This document shows positions 32,809 through 41,122 of a DNA stretch of 64,000 bases, one piece after another (within the stretch, counting starts at the first letter, position 1; every line of letters starts with the position of its first letter). Under the pieces are notes generated by a model. The model was given only the letters and a program-made list of their open reading frames with translations, did no database searches and was not told the DNA's origin. This DNA comes from Pseudomonadales bacterium. GTDB taxonomy: Bacteria > Pseudomonadota > Gammaproteobacteria > Pseudomonadales > Halieaceae. The stretch covers positions 806,001-870,000 of the forward strand of contig JACKNN010000001.1 in the NCBI GenBank assembly GCA_024234855.1, read 5' to 3'. The position numbers were made by a program, and so were the translations under genes.

Positions 32809-33989
32809 TGGTCATGTCCCGGGTAGCGAACGGCGGGCGCCTGGTGACGCTGCGCATAGGTGCCCATGATAAGCGCCACGGGCAGCCAGAAAAACAACCA
32901 CAATTCCTTGGGGTGCAGCAGCAGCCTGTCATAATCCATGGCGATGGAGGTCATTCCGTATAGGAGTAGGGCCAGGTAGATTCGTTCCCCGCGCCGGCGA
33001 TATAACTGCCAGGCCCAGTGAAAGGCCACCGCCAGTATAGCCAGCAGCAGTGCCAGGCCTACCAGGCCACCGTCGCGCAGGCTCGCGAGGTAGCCGTTGT
33101 GGGCGTGGCTGAAAAACTTGTCATAGGCATATACCCGTGGATCCACCAGGTAACCGTAACCGAACCACCAGTGATCCTGCATGTTTACAATGACCTGCTC
33201 CCAGATACCGGGCCTGAAAGAGAAATCGCCCACCCGTTTCAGCCAGACAGCGGGATTGGCCGCCATCAGCGCCCACATCGCGGTCATTCCCACGGCCGCC
33301 ACGGCGAGGGCTCGGTAGCCGATCAGGATCAGCAGTCCCACGCACACACCGGCCAGGGCCGTGCGCGACTGGCTGAGCACGACCAGGCTGAGCAGCACCG
33401 CGGCCAACGCGCAGTACAGCAGCCTGTGATTGCGGCCCCGCTCGGTGAATACATAGTGCATGCACAGCACCAGGAAAATGCCGTAGGCGGAAGCGGCCTT
33501 GTTCTGGTGATGCATCACGCCGAGCGGTTCCAGTCGCGAAACGGGGAAAGGATGAGCGAAGTACCAGGCTATGATTGACACCAGCGCCGCCGCGGCCGCC
33601 AGCCAGGTGGCGCGATGGGCAAGCAGGTCCATGCGCCGGGCCCGCCGGATCCACAGGTAGCCGCTGATATAGCAGAAGCTCAGGACGCAGAGGCTGTAGC
33701 CCAGGGCCTCCAGGGCAGCGCCGGACTCGAAATCGACACTCCACAGCAGGGTGCTCATCATGTAGGCGGCGTAGAGCAGCAACAGGCCCGCGAGCACGTT
33801 GTCGCGGTAAAAATCCGCCAGCTCGCGCCACAGCAACAACACGGCGGGCAGTACCAGGACGTAATACAGGCGGCGGTGGCCCGATGCGCTGGGCAGCAGG
33901 AAATACCCGGCGACGAATATGGCGTAAAAGTACTCCATTCCCCGCTCCAGCAGGAACCGCTGAATTGCCTTGATTTCCATAGATTTCAA
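32805..33989 (-). CDS. O-antigen ligase / polymerase-like membrane protein
   Basis: 394 residues with about ten transmembrane helices. LLSLVVLSQSRTALAGVCVG and FFSHAHNGYLASLRDGGLVG are the two signature blocks of the Wzy/WaaL (Wzy_C) family; the His and Arg lie on the periplasmic side and act in glycan transfer from polyprenyl diphosphate. It is first in a five-gene operon with a lipid kinase and GT2. It could ligate or polymerise a glycan onto the ceramide-based lipid, or act on ordinary LPS. It is divergent from the sulfotransferase at 34109 across 119 bp. Confidence 0.82.
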   Translation of the reverse strand: MKSMEIKAIQRFLLERGMEYFYAIFVAGYFLLPSASGHRRLYYVLVLPAVLLLWRELADFYRDNVLAGLLLLYAAYMMSTLLWSVDFESGAALEALGYSLCVLSFCYISGYLWIRRARRMDLLAHRATWLAAAAALVSIIAWYFAHPFPVSRLEPLGVMHHQNKAASAYGIFLVLCMHYVFTERGRNHRLLYCALAAVLLSLVVLSQSRTALAGVCVGLLILIGYRALAVAAVGMTAMWALMAANPAVWLKRVGDFSFRPGIWEQVIVNMQDHWWFGYGYLVDPRVYAYDKFFSHAHNGYLASLRDGGLVGLALLLAILAVAFHWAWQLYRRRGERIYLALLLYGMTSIAMDYDRLLLHPKELWLFFWLPVALIMGTYAQRHQAPAVRYPGHDQ

Positions 33990-34108
33990 ATACTTGCGAA
34001 GGCAGGCTTATTGCCGTTAAAAATACCACACAATCTTGAGAATGGCTTGATCATCCTATACCCTTCGCCACTTCATCCGCCCCGACCCGGGGAATAGGTA
34101 CGCATATC

Positions 34109-35023
34109 ATGCATATGATTATCAAGCGCCTGACCAAATGGCTGGTTCGCGCTATCTGCATTTTCCTGCCTGAAGCAAAGGCGCACGACCTGGAGCGCTG
34201 GCGCCGCGGCCGAGAGGAGTTCTGGAAGTATAACCGCTGCGAATACATCTTTGCATCTTATGGCAAAAGCGGGCGCACCTGGGTGAGGGTGATGATCTCG
34301 CGCTATTACCAGCTGGTGTACAAGTTGCCCGACAATATTCTTATGGGTTTTGATAACTATACACGCCTGAACAAGGCTATCCCGAAAATTTTCTTTACCC
34401 ATGACAATTACCTGCGCGGTTACACCGGCAACATCGATTCCAAGAAAGACTTCTACCAGAAGAAAACCGTACTGCTGGTGCGCAATCCCATCGATGTCGC
34501 CGTGTCCCAGTTCTTCCAGTGGAAGTACCGCATGCGCCCGGAAAAGAAGGCCATGAACAAATACCCGGAGCACGAGGCCAATATCTCGGTATACGATTTC
34601 GTCAAGGATGAGAACCAGGGACTGTCGCACATTATAGAATTCATGAATAACTGGGCGCGGGAGCTGCCGAAGATCGAGCACCTGCTGGTGGTGCGCTACG
34701 AGGACCTGCGCTCGAACCCGGAGCGGGAGATGGGCCGTATCGTCGAGTTCCTGGGTATGGAGGCCAACGAGGCGTTTCTCAGGGACACCGCCGAATTCGC
34801 CTCGGTGGAAAACCTGCGCAAGAAGGAGCAGGAGAACTATTTCTGGCGCAGTGGCAGCCGGGTGCAGGCCAAGGATGTCAACGACCCCAACACCTTCAAG
34901 GTGCGCAAGGCCAAGGTGGGCGGATACCGCGATTACTTTGACGATGATCAAGTGGCTGAGCTGGACGCGATGGTAGATTCGCGCCTGTTGCCGGTCTTCG
35001 GCTACACCGCCGCGGAGAAATAG
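34109..35023 (+). CDS. PAPS-dependent sulfotransferase (GKSGRTW subgroup, copy 3)
   Basis: 304 residues with ASYGKSGRTWVRVM (K53), FFTHDNYLRGYTG, VLLVRNPIDVAVSQFFQW and FKVRKAKVGGYRDYF. It is nearly superposable on the copies at 24003 and 24911, including the N-terminal hydrophobic patch of copy 1 (WLVRAICIFLP). It heads a short operon sulfotransferase, GT8-like, 2OG oxygenase, each with paralogues elsewhere in the window. That makes this a compact version of the whole tailoring set. GGGGAATAGG lies upstream, weakly spaced from ATG 34109. Confidence 0.87.
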   Translation: MHMIIKRLTKWLVRAICIFLPEAKAHDLERWRRGREEFWKYNRCEYIFASYGKSGRTWVRVMISRYYQLVYKLPDNILMGFDNYTRLNKAIPKIFFTHDNYLRGYTGNIDSKKDFYQKKTVLLVRNPIDVAVSQFFQWKYRMRPEKKAMNKYPEHEANISVYDFVKDENQGLSHIIEFMNNWARELPKIEHLLVVRYEDLRSNPEREMGRIVEFLGMEANEAFLRDTAEFASVENLRKKEQENYFWRSGSRVQAKDVNDPNTFKVRKAKVGGYRDYFDDDQVAELDAMVDSRLLPVFGYTAAEK

Positions 35024-35028
35024 TTTCC

Positions 35029-35940
35029 ATGGACAAGTGCGTATTCATTCATACAAATGAGCGCCAGTGGTTGGGTGCGCTGGTGGCCGAGTACTCCTTC
35101 CGCCGCAATTCCCGCAAGCCCGACCAGTTTGACGTGCGTTTTATCCATACCCGCGATTACCCCTTCCTGGCGGCGCGGGAGGGGCAGTCTTTCCTGCGTG
35201 GCGGCACGACCCGGGTCTGGCACATGAATGACCTGCAATCCTTCACACCGTTGCGCTTTATGCCGCCGGCGCTGATGAACTGGCAGGGTCGGGCGGTTGT
35301 TACAGACCCCGACGTGTTCGCCGTTGGCGACATCAACGAATTGCTCGACCGGGACATGGGTGGCGCGGCAGTGATGGGTCGCCATCGTTCCGGAAAATCG
35401 GAAAAGGGCTACCAGGTCGCCACCAGCGTGATGCTGCTCGATTGCGCCAAACTGCGGCACTGGGATGCCGAGCAACACTTCGGCCAGTTGTTCAGCTCCG
35501 AGAAGGACTACAAGGAGTGGATGGTGCTGGCCTATGAAGACCCGGCCACGGTCGGCTACCTTGAGGACTGCTGGAACGACTTCGATCATCTCGACGCCAA
35601 TACCCGCCTGCTGCACAACACCAAGCGCCGCACCCAGCCGTGGAAAACCGGCTTGCCGGTGGATTTCACCCCGGCGGACAAATTCAAGGACAAGCCCCTG
35701 CTGGCCTCCCTCAACCGCCTGCGGGCGACAGTCTTCGGTGAATACGGCCTGCTGGGGCGCTACCACGAGCACCCGGACAAGCAACAGGAGGCCTTCTTCT
35801 TTGGCCTGCTGCAGGAGTGCCTGGATAGCGGGCATGTCACCGAGCAGCTGGTGCGCGAGGAAATCCGTAAAAACCACGTGCGCCACGACGCTTTCGAGGT
35901 GTTGGCGCGCACGCCACCGCTGGCAGGCAGGGCTATATGA
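35029..35940 (+). CDS. GT8-like glycosyltransferase (paralogue 3 of 3)
   Basis: 303 residues: FIHTNERQWLGALVAEYSF, LQSFTPLRFMPPALM, GRAVVTDPDVFAVGD (D93, D95) and LLHNTKRRTQPWKTG, in the same spacing as the paralogues at 26002 and 28054. It begins 5 bp after the sulfotransferase stop and overlaps the 2OG oxygenase start by 4 bp (ATGA). The conserved adjacency of sugar transfer, sulfation and hydroxylation genes suggests the three act on the same molecule. Confidence 0.72.
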   Translation: MDKCVFIHTNERQWLGALVAEYSFRRNSRKPDQFDVRFIHTRDYPFLAAREGQSFLRGGTTRVWHMNDLQSFTPLRFMPPALMNWQGRAVVTDPDVFAVGDINELLDRDMGGAAVMGRHRSGKSEKGYQVATSVMLLDCAKLRHWDAEQHFGQLFSSEKDYKEWMVLAYEDPATVGYLEDCWNDFDHLDANTRLLHNTKRRTQPWKTGLPVDFTPADKFKDKPLLASLNRLRATVFGEYGLLGRYHEHPDKQQEAFFFGLLQECLDSGHVTEQLVREEIRKNHVRHDAFEVLARTPPLAGRAI

Positions 35941-36653
35941 AATACATCGATATCGACCGACTGCGCAATCTCGATCGCGCGGAATTCCTCAGGATCAAAC
36001 CCTATCCCTATTACAACAGCGAAGGTGTGCTGACCGAGGAGGGCTTCCAGGACCTGCTGGCGAATATGCCGCCGCTGGAGCTGTTCAAGCATAATTTCGG
36101 CTACGAGCGCCGGGCCGGGCAGGCGCCCCATGATCGCTACTCCCTGGAGTATGAGCCCGGCATGCCGGTGCCGCGCCCCTGGCAGGAATTTATCGGCGAG
36201 CTGCGCAGCGAGGCTTACCGCAACGAGATCGCGCGCCTGCTGGGTGCGAAAAAAGTGGAGTTCCGCTTCCACTGGCACTACACCCCCTCAGGTTGTGACG
36301 TGTCACCGCACTGCGACTCCAGTCGCGAACACGGCTCGCACCTGTTTTATTTCAATTCGAAGGAAGACTGGGACCCTGCCTGGGGTGGCGCCACCCTGGT
36401 GCTGGATGATGGCGGCCGACTGGATTACAACTCGGCCCCGGGTTTTGATGAGTTCGATGCGGCCATCGAGTGCAAATCCATTGGCAATTTCAGCTCTCTG
36501 ATGCTGCGCACCGATCACGCCTGGCACGCCGTGCGTGCCATCAATTGCCCCGAGGGCAGCCTGCGCCGGATTTTCATTGTCGTGGTGAACCCGGTGAGCC
36601 TGTTCTGGAAAGTGCGTGATCGCGTCATCGGCAAGAAAATCCAGCGCCTGTGA
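35937..36653 (+). CDS. 2OG-Fe(II) oxygenase-like protein (paralogue 3 of 3)
   Basis: 238 residues. FRFHWHYTPSGCDVSPHCDS gives H125 and D127, the distal His is H197 in HAWHAVRAI, and LRRIFIVV provides the 2OG-binding basic residue. It is a clear paralogue of the protein at 2628 (shared PHDRY, FRFHWH, SPHCDS, LDDGGR). It is translationally coupled to the GT8-like gene. The reading frame of the decayed phosphopantetheinyl transferase begins within its 3' end. Confidence 0.77.
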   Translation: MKYIDIDRLRNLDRAEFLRIKPYPYYNSEGVLTEEGFQDLLANMPPLELFKHNFGYERRAGQAPHDRYSLEYEPGMPVPRPWQEFIGELRSEAYRNEIARLLGAKKVEFRFHWHYTPSGCDVSPHCDSSREHGSHLFYFNSKEDWDPAWGGATLVLDDGGRLDYNSAPGFDEFDAAIECKSIGNFSSLMLRTDHAWHAVRAINCPEGSLRRIFIVVVNPVSLFWKVRDRVIGKKIQRL

Positions 36654-37257
36654 TGCGCCGGTAATTCCCCGGGCGGGTGAGCTCCACCTGTGGCTGCGCC
36701 GGCGCGAGACGGCAGCGGGTTCCGATGCGTTCCTGCGCGAAGTGCTGTCGCGCTATACGCATAGGGCCCCGAACCAACTGCATATTACCCGCGGGGTTAA
36801 CGGCAAGCCGGCGCGGGATGTTCTCAAGCTGGCCCGACGCTGTTTTTCCGCCGCTGAACTGGCCGACCTGCAGGCCTGCGCGATTGCCGGGCGCAGCGCG
36901 CGATTTTACGAATACTGGACGCTCAAGGAGGCCCATATCAAGGCCGCCGGAGGCTCGCTGGGACGCGAACTGGAGGCAACCGTTTTTGCGCTTGCATACC
37001 CGGTGCAGGTGGCCGGCGACACCGCCATTGGCAGCATTGTCCCGTTGGCGCCGCAGCCGGCGGAAAGCGCCTGGTATTGCCTGGGGCAGGCGCTTGAACA
37101 CTATCGCCTGGCGCTTTGCTGCAGTGCCGCGCCCGGCGCCTCCCCGGGGCTTCGCCTGTTTGAAATCACCAACACGGGGGCGATACTCGAACGCAACCCC
37201 GCCCTGAGTGCGGTATCGGCGGGACCGTGTCGCTCCCCCCGGGCCGCCTGCCAGTGA
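36616..37257 (+). pseudogene. Degenerate Sfp-type 4'-phosphopantetheinyl transferase
   Basis: A 213-residue frame from GTG 36616 that reads as a PPTase with pieces missing. GELHLWL, FLREVLSRYTHRAP and GVNGKP come from the N-terminal half, and CFSAAELADL and RFYEYWTLKEAHIKAAGG, with the W-x-x-K-E motif (K104, E105), from the C-terminal half. The stretch normally between GKP and the CFS block, holding the NLSH histidine and the GVDxE magnesium site, is absent: GKP runs straight into ARDVLKLARRCFS. The N-terminal region between HLWL and REVLSRY is also shortened. Both losses are in frame. No good start codon exists near HLWL, and the used GTG lies inside the upstream gene. It is unlikely to be an active enzyme. 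Confidence 0.6.
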
Positions 37258-38531
37258 TCCACCAGCCCTATCCCGAGTCCTACTACGCGGCCACCCGTAA
37301 TCCCGATCCCGGCTATCCTGCGCTGGCAGGAGAAATCGAGGCGGATGTCTGTGTTTGCGGCGGCGGTTTTACCGGCATCGCCACGGCGCTCAGCCTTGCC
37401 GAGCGTGGCTACTCGGTGGTGGTGCTGGAACAGAACCGTATCGGCTGGGGCGCCTCGGGCCGGAACGGCGGGCAGGTAATTGGCGGTTTCAGCGGCGAGG
37501 CACTGATGGCGAAGCGGCTCGGCCAGGTGGCGGCAGATCTCATCTGGGATATCGGCTGGCGTGGCAATACCCTCATCGCCGAGCGGGTGGAAAAATACGC
37601 CATCGATTGCGATTTCAAGTACGGCTATATGGATGTGGCACTGAAGCCGCGCCATATGCATGACTTCGAGGAGTATCACGCGGAGTTGCTGCGCCGCGGC
37701 TTCGGCGACGACGTGCGCCTGGTGCAGCGCGACGGAATGCGCTCGGTGATTGGCAGTGAGGCCTATATAGGCGGTCTCATCAACCGGCGCAGCGGCCACC
37801 TGCACCCGTTGAATCTTTGCCTGGGTGAGGCCCGGGCGGCGGCCGGGCTGGGCGTGCGCTTGTACGAGGGCAGCCAGGTGCTGGCCATCGAGCACGGCGC
37901 GCAGCCCGTTGTCAGGACTTCAAACGGGCGTGTGAAAGCGGCCAGCGTGGTGCTGGCGGGCAATGCCTACCAGCAGCTGGAGACCCGGCGCCTGCCGGGG
38001 CAGGTGTTTCCGGCCGGCAGTTTCATTATCGCGACCGAGCCGCTGTCGGAAGACCTGGCCCGGGAGATCAACCCGCTGGACATGGCCTTTTGCGACCCCA
38101 ATTACGTGCTGGATTATTTTCGGCTGTCCACGGACCGTCGCCTGCTGTTCGGCGGCCGCTGTAACTATTCTGGCCGGGTACCGGCAAGCATCCGGGGCAG
38201 TATCGAACCGCGCATGCACAAAATCTTCCCGCAGCTGCGTTCGGCGCGCATTGACTACGAGTGGGGCGGCAGTATCGGCATCGTGGTCAACCGGGTACCG
38301 GTGATCGGGCGCCTGCGCGCCAACGTCTACTGTGCCCTGGGCTATTCCGGCCACGGCGTGAATATGACCCACGCCGCCGGTGAAATCCTTGCGGAGGCGA
38401 TTGGCGGTACCATGGAAAAACTGGACCTGTTCGAGCGCATCGGCCACCCCCGTATCCCCTTTGGCCAGGCCGTAAGCAGCCAGCTGGTGGCGTTGGGGAT
38501 GCTGTATTACCGCTTGCGGGACACGTTGTGA
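37227..38531 (+). CDS. FAD-dependent amine oxidoreductase, PuuB (gamma-glutamylputrescine oxidase) family
   Basis: Up to 434 residues. It has PESYYAAT near the N-terminus, the FAD-binding VCVCGGGFTGIATALSLAERG, GASGRNGGQV, GGHLHPLNLCLGEA-type block (here SGHLHPLNLCLGEA), VLAGNAYQ and the C-terminal GYSGHGVNMTHAAGE. All of these line up with E. coli PuuB. The enzyme would oxidise a gamma-glutamylated or related amine with O2. Start is GTG 37227 or GTG 37254; the first overlaps the PPTase remnant. No other putrescine genes are nearby, so the exact substrate is unsure. Confidence 0.85.
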   Translation: MSLPPGRLPVIHQPYPESYYAATRNPDPGYPALAGEIEADVCVCGGGFTGIATALSLAERGYSVVVLEQNRIGWGASGRNGGQVIGGFSGEALMAKRLGQVAADLIWDIGWRGNTLIAERVEKYAIDCDFKYGYMDVALKPRHMHDFEEYHAELLRRGFGDDVRLVQRDGMRSVIGSEAYIGGLINRRSGHLHPLNLCLGEARAAAGLGVRLYEGSQVLAIEHGAQPVVRTSNGRVKAASVVLAGNAYQQLETRRLPGQVFPAGSFIIATEPLSEDLAREINPLDMAFCDPNYVLDYFRLSTDRRLLFGGRCNYSGRVPASIRGSIEPRMHKIFPQLRSARIDYEWGGSIGIVVNRVPVIGRLRANVYCALGYSGHGVNMTHAAGEILAEAIGGTMEKLDLFERIGHPRIPFGQAVSSQLVALGMLYYRLRDTL

Positions 38532-38634
38532 TGGCCGGCTGCGAGACGTCGCTGCCCGTTGTTGCATAGGCTATACCCGCCTTTCCTGTTAAACTGCGCC
38601 CAGCCCACATCCGGACACGCTGTACCTCACCACT

Positions 38635-39342
38635 ATGCTAATCGACCAGTATTACACCGCCAGCAATGGCAGGATCAGCTTCAGCCGCGAGCAGGGCAGC
38701 AACTTCGCCAAGCAGGTGGCGGATGACTTCAATCCCATCCACGACACCGATGCCCGGCGCTTCTGTATACCGGGAGACCTGCTGTTTTCGATTATCCTGG
38801 CGAAATACGGTCTCAATCGCCACATGGAGTTCGATTTCACCGGCATGGTGATCGATGGCATTGAGCTGGTGCTGCCGGAGCCCTCGGCAGAACTGGTTAT
38901 CAGTGACACGGCGGGTAAGCAGTACCTCACCATTCGACGCAGCGGTGAGGGTACTTGCAGCGTGCCGCTCATCGACAGGCTGACACGCAAATACGTCGAG
39001 TTTTCCGGCCATACCTTCCCGCATATCCTCGTGCCCCTGCTGGCCGGGGAAAGCGTGATGATCAATCCCGAGCGCCCGATGGTGATGTACGAAAGCATGA
39101 CCATCGACCTGGATCGCCTCGATATCGAAAACCCCTCGCTGGAAATGGACCACAATGAGGTGGTCATCAATGGCAAGCGCGGTGAGGTCCAGCTGGCGTT
39201 CAACCTGGTGGAAGCCGGTAACATTGTCGGGCGCGGCAGGAAGCGGTTGATACTCAGTGGTTTACGTGATTATGTGCAGCAGGCCATGGACGACATCGTG
39301 GTCAACCTCAACCAGCGGAAACTGGCCTTCCAGCCGCAGTAA
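38635..39342 (+). CDS. DUF3581 family protein
   Basis: 235 residues, matching the length of the DUF3581 family of gammaproteobacteria. FAKQVADDFNPIHDTDARRF near the N-terminus resembles the MaoC/hot-dog hydratase motif, and LVPLLAGESVMINPERPMVM and GRGRKRLILSGLRDYVQQAM are strongly patterned. No signal peptide. Function is not established. It is single-gene between the oxidase and a convergent carbamoyltransferase 3 bp away. Confidence 0.8.
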   Translation: MLIDQYYTASNGRISFSREQGSNFAKQVADDFNPIHDTDARRFCIPGDLLFSIILAKYGLNRHMEFDFTGMVIDGIELVLPEPSAELVISDTAGKQYLTIRRSGEGTCSVPLIDRLTRKYVEFSGHTFPHILVPLLAGESVMINPERPMVMYESMTIDLDRLDIENPSLEMDHNEVVINGKRGEVQLAFNLVEAGNIVGRGRKRLILSGLRDYVQQAMDDIVVNLNQRKLAFQPQ

Positions 39343-39345
39343 ACC

Positions 39346-41076
39346 TTAGCCCTTGGTGACCAGGATGTCCTCCATCACCAGGTATTCCAGGTCCGAACCG
39401 AAGAACATTTCCAGAGCGTCATGCGGTGAGCACACCATCGCTTCCCCGCGGCGGTTGAGGGAGGTATTGAGCACCACGCCGTCACCTGTCAGTCGTTCCA
39501 TCTCCTCCATCAGCGCGTAGTAGCGGTCGTTCAGGCCGGGTGCCAGCGCCTGGGCGCGGGCGGTACCGTCCTGGTGTACCACCTCGGGCACCCGCGTCTT
39601 CCAGGCCTCGTTGACCTCGAAGGTGAACGTCATGAACGGCGCCGGGTGGTTGACCTTGAACATCTGTGGCGCCACCCGGCTCAGCATGCTGGGGCAGAAG
39701 GGGCGCCAGCGCTCGCGGAATTTGATCTGCCGGTTGATCCGCTCGGCAATGCCCGCGCTGGCGGGGCTGCCCAGGATGGAGCGCCCGCCAAGTGCGCGCG
39801 GCCCGAATTCCATCCTGCCCTGGAACCAGGCTACCGGGTTGCCTGCGGCCAGCAGTTGCGCCGTTGCCAGCGGCACGTTTTCGAGCCTGCGCCAGTGCGG
39901 GCCGCCGGGATGGACCGCGCAGGCGGCCTCCACCTGCTCGCTGGTGTACGCCGGCCCCAGGTAGACGTGCATCATTTTTTCAACCGGCACCCCGCGTCGC
40001 TCCGAGGCGTAGGCCGCCGCACCTATGGCGGTACCGGAGTCCCCGGAGGCCGGTTGCACGAACAGTTCCTTCACTTCATCGCGGGCGATGATCCTCTGGT
40101 TCAGCTTGACGTTGAGCGCACCGCCGCCGGCGAAAGCGAGTTTGCCGGTTTCGCGGATGATGTCGCCCAGGTAGTAGTCCATCATCTGCAGCGCGAGTTT
40201 CTCAAACAGGGACTGCATACTGGCGGCGTAGTGAATGTAGGGATCGTCGGCGACATCCCCCTCGCGCCTGGGCCCCAGCCAGTCAACGAGTCTGTCACTG
40301 AAGTAGTAGCCCCGGCCCTTGTGCTTGTGCCGCCGCAGGCCGATGACATTGGCGTAGCGCGTATTGATGCGTAGTTCGCCGTGCTCGAAGCTGGCGAGCC
40401 GGGAAAAATCGTAGCGCCCGGGGTCGCCGTAGGGCGCCATGCCCATCACCTTGTATTCGCCGTCGAGCATGTCGAAACCCAGGAACTCGGTTAGGGCGCC
40501 ATACAATCCGCCCAGCGAGTCGGGGTCGATGAATTCCTTGATCCGGTGAATTTTGCGATGCTCGCCGTAGCCGAAGAAAGTGGTGGCGTACTCGCCCTTG
40601 CCGTCGATGCCCATGATGGCAGTTTTTTCACTGAAGCCGCTGCAGTGGTAGGCGCTGGAGGCGTGGGCGAGGTGGTGCTCCACCGGCTCGAGCTCGATGT
40701 TCGCCGGATCGATGCCCAGTTGCTGCAGCAGTTCGATGATCCTGCCCCGGTAGCGGCGATAGCGCCGGTTGCCGTTGAGCAGGGCGTCCAGCGCGCGGTC
40801 GGGCGCGTACCAGTAGCGGCGGGCGTAGTGCCAGCGGTGCGGCCTGGTGATGGCGATGGGGGCGAAGGGGATGGCCACCACGTTGACCTCGCCCGGCGCG
40901 ATACCCGCCTGCTGCAGGCAAAACTGCGCGGCCTGCAGGGGCAGGCGGTTTTTGGCATGCTTGTCGCGCACGAAACGCTCTTCCTCTGCCGCCGCCACCA
41001 GCGCGCCGTCGATATAGAGGGCGGCAGAGGGGTCGTGGTTCAGGGCGCCGGACAGGCCCAGTACAATCAGCGGCAC
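39346..41076 (-). CDS. Carbamoyltransferase (NodU/CmcH family)
   Basis: About 576 residues. The N-terminal Kae1-like domain has GLSGALNHDPSAAL, VEHHLAHASSAYHCSGF (metal-binding histidines), MGIDGKGEYATTF and GGGALNVKLNQ. The C-terminal carbamoyltransferase domain has RMEFGPRALGGRSILGSP and VVLNTSLNRRGE. It transfers a carbamoyl group from carbamoyl phosphate, via a carbamoyl-adenylate, to a hydroxyl group of a sugar or secondary metabolite. I start at GTG 41076, preceded by GAGGG about 7 bp upstream; the frame stays open upstream but without family resemblance. It may decorate a surface glycan; no partner gene is adjacent. Confidence 0.87.
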   Translation of the reverse strand: MPLIVLGLSGALNHDPSAALYIDGALVAAAEEERFVRDKHAKNRLPLQAAQFCLQQAGIAPGEVNVVAIPFAPIAITRPHRWHYARRYWYAPDRALDALLNGNRRYRRYRGRIIELLQQLGIDPANIELEPVEHHLAHASSAYHCSGFSEKTAIMGIDGKGEYATTFFGYGEHRKIHRIKEFIDPDSLGGLYGALTEFLGFDMLDGEYKVMGMAPYGDPGRYDFSRLASFEHGELRINTRYANVIGLRRHKHKGRGYYFSDRLVDWLGPRREGDVADDPYIHYAASMQSLFEKLALQMMDYYLGDIIRETGKLAFAGGGALNVKLNQRIIARDEVKELFVQPASGDSGTAIGAAAYASERRGVPVEKMMHVYLGPAYTSEQVEAACAVHPGGPHWRRLENVPLATAQLLAAGNPVAWFQGRMEFGPRALGGRSILGSPASAGIAERINRQIKFRERWRPFCPSMLSRVAPQMFKVNHPAPFMTFTFEVNEAWKTRVPEVVHQDGTARAQALAPGLNDRYYALMEEMERLTGDGVVLNTSLNRRGEAMVCSPHDALEMFFGSDLEYLVMEDILVTKG

Positions 41077-41122
41077 ACGGTCTACCCTCGCCGCTGTCGC
41101 GGAACCGTTGGCACGGCCGGCG

